DNA of 29,091 nt, taken from Candidatus Pacearchaeota archaeon (GTDB taxonomy: Archaea > Nanobdellota > Nanobdellia > Pacearchaeales > GW2011-AR1). The stretch covers positions 1 to 29,091 of the forward strand of contig PWGL01000030.1 of the NCBI GenBank assembly GCA_003554465.1. Reading direction: 5' to 3'. A program made the translations under genes and the position numbers. The first letter of the stretch is position 1. Every line of letters begins with the position of its first letter. Below are positions 23,307 to 29,091 of this stretch, piece after piece. The notes under the pieces are model-generated. The model ran no database searches, was not told the origin of the DNA, and worked only from the letters and a program-made list of their open reading frames with translations.

Positions 23307-23750
23307 ATGGATATATTTATACAATTGGGTTTGGTCATTTTAGTAGTACTAGGAATATCTCTTTTAATGAAGATGTTAAAACAACCATTGATAGTAGGTT
23401 ATATTATTTCAGGAATTCTTGTAGGACCTCTTGCTTTTGGAATAATTGAATAAGGTGATCTTTCAATATTCTCCCAGTTAGGAGTAGCATTTCTTTTGTT
23501 TATTGTAGGGTTATATTTATCTCCAAAAGTAATAAAGAATGTTACAAAAATAGATTTTTTGAAAGTTTCCGATTTAGAAATAGATCAGCCTTTATTGCAA
23601 AGATTGTTAGGTTATGGGACAGTTAATGTTAGGGTTTTTAGTAAGTACCCGCCTGTTAAAAATATCAATAAACCCCAGAAATTTTTAGAAGAATTGCAGA
23701 AGCTAGTTAGAAAAAGAGTAGAAGTAAAAGGACCAAAGTATATATCATAA
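23307..23750 (+). pseudogene. Kef-type antiporter N-terminus with in-frame stop, joined to a PH-like tail
   Basis: The frame from 23307 encodes the start of a CPA2/Kef-type cation:proton antiporter (KQPLIVGYIISGILVGPLAFG), then an in-frame TAA at 23451-23453. After the stop the same frame continues with the expected next antiporter segment (FSQLGVAFLLFIVGLYLSPK). At about residue 75 it changes abruptly to a soluble sequence (LEIDQPLLQRLLGYGTVNV...KFLEELQKL) resembling the end of a bacterial-type PH (bPH2) domain. Complete antiporters have ten or more membrane spans; only about two remain. A stop plus an internal deletion that fused two unrelated genes is the simplest reading. The end overlaps the convergent ftsY by six bases. 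The antiporter part is well recognised, the PH part less so. Confidence 0.72.
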
Positions 23751-24728
23751 TCCTAACTGTTTTATTATTTTTTTCTTATTGAATTTTTCTAGATCCTTGT
23801 ATTCTTGACCAACTCCTAAGTAAATAATTGGTTTTTTGGAAACATAACTAACTGAAATTGATGCTCCACCTTTCTCATCTATATCTGATTTTGTCAATAT
23901 TGTTCCGTCAATCCCTATATTTTCATTAAATGTTTTTGCTTGTTCAATTGCATCATTTCCTGTTGTAGCTTCTGCAACAAAAATTTTCAAATCTGGATTA
24001 ACGACTCGAGTTATTTTTTCCATTTCTTCCATTAAAGTTGATTCAGTATGCATTCTTCCAGCAGTATCAATCAAGACAACGTCTTTTTTCTTTGATTCTG
24101 CATGTTTAACCGCATCAAAAGCAACAGAAGAAGGATCGGACCCATATTGGCCTTTTATTATATTAATTCCAAGATTGGAAGCATGTTTTTCCAATTGTTC
24201 AATTGAAGCTGCTCGAAAAGTGTCTGAAGCAGATAAAATTATAGAAAGGCCTTCTTTTTTTAATATATTAGCTACTTTGGCTATGGAAGTAGTCTTTCCA
24301 GAACCATTAATTCCGAAGAATACAATTTTGAAAGGTTTTTCGCTTTCTTTTATCTTTTTAATCAAATCAAAAGAATCAGGAAATATTTCTTCAACTGCTT
24401 TTTTTAAAGATTCTTTTATCTTTTCTTCAACCTGTTTCTTCTTTATTTCTTTCCCTACAAGTTCTTCCCTTAGTTCTTCCCTTATTTTGTCAATCGCTTC
24501 TAGTGCCACATTATTTTCAAGCAAAATTATTTCTAAGTCGTTAAAAATTTCTTCAAAATAATCCTCGCTTATTTTAAACTTGAACTTGTCTGATATTTTA
24601 CTTTTTTTTGTTTCTTCTTTAGTCTCTTTTCCTCCTACTTCTTTGTTTGTATCTTTTTCTAGGCCTTCGGCTTTTTTCTCACTATTATTTGCCCAGTCTT
24701 TTAACTTATTTTTTAATTTTTTAAACAT
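23745..24728 (-). CDS. ftsY: Signal recognition particle receptor FtsY
   Basis: FtsY is the membrane-associated GTPase receptor that accepts ribosome-nascent chain complexes from SRP54. A charged N-terminal stretch (about 1-50) for membrane association is followed by the N domain (about 52-125) and the GTPase with FFGINGSGKTTS (P-loop, about 138-149), ILSASDTFRAAS, DTAGRMHTESTLMEE and TKSDIDEKGG. It ends with YLGVGQEYKDLEKF, the usual family close. At 327 residues it is complete. A CTTTATAAAAT-like TATA box on the plus strand falls in the 93-base gap before the divergent phosphoglycerate mutase gene. SRP54 lies about 540 bases away, separated only by the decayed antiporter. Confidence 0.94.
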   Translation of the reverse strand: MFKKLKNKLKDWANNSEKKAEGLEKDTNKEVGGKETKEETKKSKISDKFKFKISEDYFEEIFNDLEIILLENNVALEAIDKIREELREELVGKEIKKKQVEEKIKESLKKAVEEIFPDSFDLIKKIKESEKPFKIVFFGINGSGKTTSIAKVANILKKEGLSIILSASDTFRAASIEQLEKHASNLGINIIKGQYGSDPSSVAFDAVKHAESKKKDVVLIDTAGRMHTESTLMEEMEKITRVVNPDLKIFVAEATTGNDAIEQAKTFNENIGIDGTILTKSDIDEKGGASISVSYVSKKPIIYLGVGQEYKDLEKFNKKKIIKQLGL

Positions 24729-24790
24729 GGTACTTATTAACTATTAAACTTTATAAAATTAGTGTTAATGGTTATTCTGGAGAGTAAGAA

Positions 24791-24800
24791 TATTTATAAA
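24791..24800 (+). promoter_or_regulatory. TATA box of the phosphoglycerate mutase gene
   Basis: TATTTATAAA is centred about 26 bases before the ATG at 24822. It supports that ATG over an in-frame GTG at 24762, which lies upstream of the box. Confidence 0.6.
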
Positions 24801-24821
24801 TTCTTGTTAATTATAAGTATT

Positions 24822-26042
24822 ATGAAAGGCGTATTTGTTATTATAGATGGGATGGGCGACAGACCTATTAAGGAGTTTGGAGATAAAACCCCTTTAGAAA
24901 TAGCTGAGACACCTAATATAGATTATTTGGCCAGTAATGGTAATATGGGAACGATTTACCCTGTTAAGGAAGATTTTGTTCCTGGGACTAGTGAGGGTGT
25001 TTTATCCTTGCTAGGGAGAGATTGGAGAAATTACCCAAGAGGTTGGCTAGAGGCCTTAGGTAGTGGCATTAATTTAGATAGGGGAGACTTGGCATTTAGA
25101 ATAAATTTTTCTACTATTGAAAATTTAGATAGTATGAGGGTTTTAGATAGGAGGGCGGGGAGAGATTTATCTACAGATGAGGCTAAAAAGTTGGCAGAAA
25201 CTATCAACGAGAATATAAATTTGCCTGTAGATGTTGAGTTTAAGGCAACAATACAGCATAGAGGGGTAGTTGTTTTTAGAGGTGGCTTTTCAGATAATAT
25301 AACTCCTACAGATCCAGAATATATAGGTGATGATAGAAATACTTTTGAGTTTTCAATACCTGAAGATGAGGAAGATATTTCAGAATATTCTGCTAATATT
25401 GCAAATCAATTTAGTAAGGAAGTGTACCATATTTTAGATGAGCATGATGTAAATAAGAAAAGAAGAGATGAGGGGAAATTGCCTGCTAATTTTATTTTGA
25501 TGAGGGAGCCAGGTACTTCTGTCGAGATGACTCATGATTTTAGTAATTGGGCCTGCACATCAGGGGTCCCTGTCATGAAAGGTATAGCCAAGTCATTAGG
25601 TATGGATTTATTTGAATTTGAAGAGATAGATGTTGAAGATAATCCTTATGAGAATTTAAAAGAAAATTTAGACTTAGAAATAAAAAATAGCCTGAGTATG
25701 ATTAAAAAGAACAAAAATAAGTACGATTATTTTTTGATTTATTTGAAAGAGGTAGATACTCCAGGCCATGATAATAGGCCTCAGGATAAGAAAAATATGC
25801 TTGAAATTATAGACAAGAAATTCTTTTCAAGATTAAATAAGATTATTGATAAAGAGAAGGTTGTTGTTACCTGTGATCATTCTACTCCTTGCGAGTTGAA
25901 AGGTCATTCTAGTGATAAAGTTCCAGTTTTATTGTGTGACTGGGAAAATAATAGTGAAAAAGGCTTCTCTGAAAGAGAGGCTGAAGAGGGTGAGTTAGAT
26001 ATAAGGAAGGGAAGCGAAATTTTAAATTTATTTTATCACTGA
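24822..26042 (+). CDS. apgM: Archaeal 2,3-bisphosphoglycerate-independent phosphoglycerate mutase
   Basis: The enzyme interconverts 3-phosphoglycerate and 2-phosphoglycerate in glycolysis/gluconeogenesis using two metal ions and a phosphoserine. Visible motifs are VIIDGMGDRP (metal-binding Asp9), VPGTSEGVLSLLG with the probable catalytic Ser57, KEVDTPGHDNRPQDK, TCDHSTPCELKGHSSD and a VPVLLC strand near the end. Length (406 residues) and motif order match the archaeal apgM branch of the alkaline phosphatase superfamily. A strong TATA box about 26 bases before the ATG suggests leaderless transcription. It is the only clear central-carbon enzyme in the window. Confidence 0.93.
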   Translation: MKGVFVIIDGMGDRPIKEFGDKTPLEIAETPNIDYLASNGNMGTIYPVKEDFVPGTSEGVLSLLGRDWRNYPRGWLEALGSGINLDRGDLAFRINFSTIENLDSMRVLDRRAGRDLSTDEAKKLAETINENINLPVDVEFKATIQHRGVVVFRGGFSDNITPTDPEYIGDDRNTFEFSIPEDEEDISEYSANIANQFSKEVYHILDEHDVNKKRRDEGKLPANFILMREPGTSVEMTHDFSNWACTSGVPVMKGIAKSLGMDLFEFEEIDVEDNPYENLKENLDLEIKNSLSMIKKNKNKYDYFLIYLKEVDTPGHDNRPQDKKNMLEIIDKKFFSRLNKIIDKEKVVVTCDHSTPCELKGHSSDKVPVLLCDWENNSEKGFSEREAEEGELDIRKGSEILNLFYH

Positions 26043-26130
26043 TTTTTGCAATTTGTATAAGGATTTATTAGAACTATTATATACTTTCTATAACAATAAC
26101 AGTTAAAAATTAGGGTTTGTAGTTGATAAT

Positions 26131-26682
26131 ATGATAACATATAACGATATTTATGAGGCTTTAAGAAATGAAAGGAAGGGGGATAAATTAGAATCTATTG
26201 GGAAGAAATTTATTAAGGATGTTTCCCAGTATTTGGAAGAGAAGAAAGAGATGGCTGAAAAAAAGGACGATGTGTTTTCCGAGGCCACCACCAAAACTAA
26301 GAAGCAGTTGGAAAATGCTGTTACGTTATTTAAGGAGTTGATGACTAGGAGAAAGAAGAAAGTTTTAAATCTTGCATTTATAGCTAGGGAAACCGGAATT
26401 TCTAAGAAAGATTTTGAGAATATGTTAGATTTTGAGAAAGAGCTTTTCGATAAGGTGGTTAGCGGTATGAAAAAGGCAGATAAGGAAATTAGTGAGATGA
26501 TGAGTAGCGAGCATAAAGATAGTAAGAATTGTATGGTTAGGTTTAAGAAAGATGTTGGAGAGTTCTTAGATTCAGAAGGTAATGAAAGAGGTCCTTTTTC
26601 TAAAGATGAGATAGCTAACTTACCTAAAGGTATAGTTGAAATTTTAAAGCAAGATGAGAATGTAGAAGTTATTGAAGAGTAG
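26131..26682 (+). CDS. GINS complex subunit (Gins51/Sld5-like), 183 aa
   Basis: GINS is a core part of the replicative CMG-type helicase, linking MCM to polymerase and the RecJ/GAN nuclease. The N-terminal part (about 1-125) is helical and charged, with MTRRKKKVLNLAF typical of the A domain. The C-terminal part (about 133-183) has the small beta domain signature MVRFKKDVGEFLDSEGN followed by GPFSKDEIANLPKGIVEIL, as in archaeal Gins51/Gins15 proteins. A likely partner, the DHH nuclease, lies at 19224-20534. ATTATATACTTTC at about 26078-26089 may supply a promoter. The domain call rests mainly on the C-terminal part. Confidence 0.83.
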   Translation: MITYNDIYEALRNERKGDKLESIGKKFIKDVSQYLEEKKEMAEKKDDVFSEATTKTKKQLENAVTLFKELMTRRKKKVLNLAFIARETGISKKDFENMLDFEKELFDKVVSGMKKADKEISEMMSSEHKDSKNCMVRFKKDVGEFLDSEGNERGPFSKDEIANLPKGIVEILKQDENVEVIEE

Positions 26683-26692
26683 ATATCAAAAC

Positions 26693-26702
26693 AATTATAA
26701 AT
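26693..26702 (+). promoter_or_regulatory. TATA box of the GLUG-repeat surface protein
   Basis: AATTATAAAT is centred about 26 bases before the ATG at 26724, right after the GINS stop. This suggests separate, leaderless transcription of the adhesin-like gene. Confidence 0.5.
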
Positions 26703-26723
26703 CCCAAAATAATAATTATAGGT

Positions 26724-28913
26724 ATGAAAAAAGAAGGTATGTTAATTTTTGGAGTAGTATTTATAGTTATATTATTAGTTTTTAATTTACCGCTAGCATC
26801 TTCGGAAGAATCTATTTCTAATTGTCAGGAACTTCAAGATATAAATAATGATTTATCAGAGGAATATTATTTAGAAGAAAATATTGATTGTTCAGAAACT
26901 AAAGATTGGAATGATGGAGAAGGTTTTGAGCCAATAGGGGATGGAGATTCTCATTTTTCAGGGGTTTTTGATGGTCGGGGCCATACTATCTCTAATCTTT
27001 ATATAGATAGGCATAGTTATGTAGGCTTATTTGGTTCTATGAAAGGAGGGGCAATTTATAATATTCATTTAAGAGGGGTAGACATTCAGGGTGTTGGAGA
27101 TATTGGGGAGAAAGGTGTAGGGACTTTAGTCGGAACTAATTTTGAAGGTATTATAGAAAATAGTAGTGCTACAGGAAGTTTATATGTTGAAGGAGGAGGT
27201 GCAGGAGGATTAGTTGGAATCAAAAGGGAAGGGGATGTTAGAATAATTAACTCATATTCCGATGTAAATATAGAAGGTTCGGATGCAGGAAGGGTAGGGG
27301 GATTAGTAGGAATAGCAAGAGGTCGTGGAGATAAATCATTGATAAAGAGTTCATATTCAAAAGGGGATATTGAGATAGATGTAATAGATGAAGATGGAGG
27401 ATCTAATATAGGAGGTTTAGTAGGTTATTGCGGTGATTGTACTATTTCCAATTCTTACTCATTTAATTATGTAGAAGGTAAAGATAAAGTGGGGGGATTA
27501 GTAGGGTGGGTTGTAGGGAATGGGGCAGTAGTTTCAAATTCATACTCTGTAGGTAATGTTGAAGGTAGTAGCGAGATAGGTGGTTTAATAGGGAAGAGAG
27601 GGTTTACAGATACTTTGTTTATAGAAGTTAAAAACTCATTTTGGGATAAAGATGTTTTTGAAGGTGAAAGTGACGGTGGTGAGGGTAAGATAACAAGAGA
27701 GATGAATAATATAGAAACATTCAGTGAAGAATGGGATATAAAGATCTCGGAAGAAGATTTGAATGAAGGTTATCCTTTTCCGGGATGGCAATTAGATGGA
27801 TCTCCCGAATGGTATATTCATGGGAAATCTGAATATGTGGTAGGGTATAACGAAGAGAATTCATTAGAAGATGTAGAGATAAGTATTTACGATGATGAAG
27901 ATAGGGAAGATTTGATAAATATTATATATACTGGAGAAAATGGCCAAGCTGAGATTTATTTAAAAGATGGTATCTATTATTATATGGCGAGAAAGGATGA
28001 ATATAAAGATTATATAGATCAGTTTAAGGTAGATGGGAAAAGCAAAATAGTTGATTTTGAGATGGGAAAATATACAATAGTTTTTAGTGAAGAGAATGAA
28101 TTAGAAGGCGTTAAAATAAAAATTTATAAAGATGAAGCTATGGAAGAAAAGATAGAAGAAGCAGTAACAGATAAAAATGGTGAGGTTCCGGTTAATTTGG
28201 GAAAAGGTACCTATTATTATATGGCGAGAAAGGATGAATATAGTTATACAGGTAAGGTTGAAGAAATTTTATTCAGGTATGACTGGCCTATTTCTTTTGA
28301 CATCACGGAGCAGGAAAAGAAAAATGTTCTTTTCAATGAAACAGGTAAATTATATGATGTTTCAATAAAAATTTATGATGATGAAGATAAAGAAGATTTA
28401 GTTGATGAATTAAAAACTGATGAAGATGGGCAGGATACCATTACATTAGAAGATGGTATCTATTATTATATGGCGAGAAAGGATGAATATAAAGATTATA
28501 TAGATCAGTTTAAGGTAGATGGGGAAAGTAAGATTATTAGTTTTGAAATTAGAGAAGAAGATGAAGTTGATGAAGGAAATATTGGCCTTGAAATAGTTAA
28601 GGAAGGTAGAGGACATACAAGTCCTAGCCAAGGCACTCATTTATATAACTATGGTGAAGAAGTTGAAGTGACTGCTAGTTCTTTTGAAGAATGGGAATTT
28701 GTTAGATGGGAAGGAGACTGTGAAGGGAAAGATTGTGATTTAATTATGACAGATGATAAAAAAGTTGTGGCAGTATTTGAAGAGTCTGGAAGTTTTTTTC
28801 TTATTTTTCTAGTATTAATAGGAACAATGGGAATTCTTATTACCTTCGCTTTTATTATCTTTTTTTTATATAAAATTAATAAAGAATCTCCTGAAAAAGT
28901 CGATAATAATTAA
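26724..28913 (+). CDS. GLUG-repeat surface protein with C-terminal membrane anchor, 729 aa
   Basis: A signal peptide (about 1-27, cleavage near LASSEE) is followed by a region with several GLUG-type repeats (about 100-300), each close to VGGLVG...ISNSYS. Three copies of a carboxypeptidase-regulatory-like beta unit follow (about 365-620), each containing YYYMARKDEY. A module with LYNYGEEVEVTASSFEEWEF and RWEGDC (about 630-690) matches the divergent InlB B-repeat type. A membrane helix (about 697-719) and a short cytoplasmic tail close the protein. The layout is that of a cell-surface adhesin or matrix protein held in the membrane. Repeats 1 and 3 are nearly identical at DNA level. The next gene begins like another protein of the same kind. 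The ligand is unknown. Confidence 0.85.
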   Translation: MKKEGMLIFGVVFIVILLVFNLPLASSEESISNCQELQDINNDLSEEYYLEENIDCSETKDWNDGEGFEPIGDGDSHFSGVFDGRGHTISNLYIDRHSYVGLFGSMKGGAIYNIHLRGVDIQGVGDIGEKGVGTLVGTNFEGIIENSSATGSLYVEGGGAGGLVGIKREGDVRIINSYSDVNIEGSDAGRVGGLVGIARGRGDKSLIKSSYSKGDIEIDVIDEDGGSNIGGLVGYCGDCTISNSYSFNYVEGKDKVGGLVGWVVGNGAVVSNSYSVGNVEGSSEIGGLIGKRGFTDTLFIEVKNSFWDKDVFEGESDGGEGKITREMNNIETFSEEWDIKISEEDLNEGYPFPGWQLDGSPEWYIHGKSEYVVGYNEENSLEDVEISIYDDEDREDLINIIYTGENGQAEIYLKDGIYYYMARKDEYKDYIDQFKVDGKSKIVDFEMGKYTIVFSEENELEGVKIKIYKDEAMEEKIEEAVTDKNGEVPVNLGKGTYYYMARKDEYSYTGKVEEILFRYDWPISFDITEQEKKNVLFNETGKLYDVSIKIYDDEDKEDLVDELKTDEDGQDTITLEDGIYYYMARKDEYKDYIDQFKVDGESKIISFEIREEDEVDEGNIGLEIVKEGRGHTSPSQGTHLYNYGEEVEVTASSFEEWEFVRWEGDCEGKDCDLIMTDDKKVVAVFEESGSFFLIFLVLIGTMGILITFAFIIFFLYKINKESPEKVDNN
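27966..28042 (+). repeat. Adhesin repeat unit 1, conserved core
   Basis: These 77 bases encode the YYYMARKDEYKDYIDQFKVD core and match 28452-28528 with one difference seen by eye. The flanking bases are much less alike. Confidence 0.85.
28206..28242 (+). repeat. Adhesin repeat unit 2, shortened core
   Basis: This copy keeps the bases for TYYYMARKDEY nearly identical to the other two and then diverges (SYTGKVEE instead of KDYIDQFK). The middle copy is therefore the odd one. Confidence 0.8.
28452..28528 (+). repeat. Adhesin repeat unit 3, conserved core
   Basis: Nearly identical partner of 27966-28042. Recent duplication or gene conversion within the gene is likely. Confidence 0.85.
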
Positions 28914-28938
28914 GAGTTTAAAGATAAGATTAATTAAA

Positions 28939-28947
28939 CTTATAAAT
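28939..28947 (+). promoter_or_regulatory. TATA box of the last gene
   Basis: CTTATAAAT is centred about 25 bases before the ATG at 28968, a leaderless arrangement. Confidence 0.5.
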
Positions 28948-28967
28948 GGGAAAATATTAAGAGTATT

Positions 28968-29091
28968 ATGGTAAAAAGGAGGGTGATTGCTTTTTTATTT
29001 CTTTTAGTGGTAAGTATTTTCCTAGCAGGAGCTGTAACTGCTTTTTCCGGAGCCGGTAGTGGAACTGATGATGATCCTTATGAGATAGAGA
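28968..29091 (+). CDS. N-terminal fragment of a second secreted, probably GLUG-type protein
   Basis: The window ends 41 codons into this gene. It starts with a basic MVKRR, a hydrophobic signal helix (about 6-24) and a probable cleavage after VTAFS or nearby, then GAGSGTDDDPYEIE. A GxGTxxDPYEI start just after the signal peptide is common in archaeal surface proteins with GLUG repeats or beta-helices, and the preceding gene is such a protein. A tandem pair of surface proteins is likely, but the body is not visible. Confidence 0.65.
   Translation, partial: MVKRRVIAFLFLLVVSIFLAGAVTAFSGAGSGTDDDPYEIE

Noticed and set aside
23451..23453. Recoding of the in-frame TAA in the antiporter remnant
   Set aside because: TAA is used as a normal stop by many genes here, and known archaeal recoding for pyrrolysine uses TAG. 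The missing rest of the antiporter also argues for decay.
24762..24821. GTG start for the phosphoglycerate mutase
   Set aside because: The TATA box at 24791-24800 lies downstream of that GTG, and the family begins at MKGVFVIIDG.
28446..28640. Minus-strand open frame within the adhesin gene
   Set aside because: It is antisense to a repeated acidic coding region and its product is a mirror of codon bias, with no ribosome site.
1..29091. CRISPR array, insertion sequence, integron or attachment site
   Set aside because: No regularly spaced direct repeats, transposase motifs or terminal inverted repeats were found on either strand. The only long repeats are the pilin pair and the adhesin units, which are both within coding sequence.

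Overview
The window comes from an archaeon, most likely a small-genome, AT-rich member of the DPANN group (Pacearchaeota/Woesearchaeota/Nanoarchaeota-like; this lineage call is inference). The archaeal assignment is firm. It carries RadA, an RPA-type OB-fold protein, a GINS subunit, a RecJ/GAN-like DHH nuclease, aEF-1beta, aIF2-alpha followed by a Nop10-like protein, archaeal uS15, standalone Bud32, SRP54 and FtsY, archaeal-type phosphoglycerate mutase, class III (type IV prepilin) signal peptides, and TATA boxes about 24-28 nt before many start codons.

Layout. (1) 1-281: C-terminal end of an open frame, possibly the pilus ATPase. (2) 398-10584: a same-strand type IV pilus-like locus. A large ArlJ/TadC-type membrane platform is followed by eleven consecutive genes that each start with a short basic leader, a KKG-like cleavage site and one hydrophobic helix. 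They range from 38 to 641 residues. Several have cysteine-rich ectodomains, one ends in a C39/papain-like peptidase domain, and the last two are tandem paralogues that look like major pilins. (3) 10675-13288: a 40-residue very basic protein, a metallo-beta-lactamase-fold hydrolase, an AI-2E/PerM-family permease, and an A24-type prepilin peptidase that probably processes the prepilins. (4) 13232-16854: degenerate HIT-like protein and aEF-1beta on the minus strand, then RPA, a DUF457-type membrane protein and RadA on the plus strand.

(5) 16870-24728, mostly minus strand: an unknown membrane protein, NDK, a Nop10-like protein, aIF2-alpha, RecJ/GAN, uS15, tRNA-Gln(UUG), Bud32, a small zinc-ribbon protein, SRP54, a decayed antiporter/PH-like remnant on the plus strand, and FtsY. 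Two of these genes (Nop10-like and zinc ribbon) are about 50 codons long and easy to miss. (6) 24822-29091: phosphoglycerate mutase, GINS subunit, a 729-residue GLUG-repeat surface protein, and the start of a second similar secreted protein.

The most interesting part is the prepilin array at 2580-10584. It reads as one machine: a platform protein, a set of very unequal prepilins with probable disulfide-stabilised heads, a membrane-anchored C39-like protease, two abundant pilins, and a nearby prepilin peptidase. SRP54, FtsY and the surface adhesins are compatible with a cell that invests in its envelope, but a functional link between them is inference. No intergenic gap exceeds 300 bases. No CRISPR array, insertion sequence or replication origin was seen.
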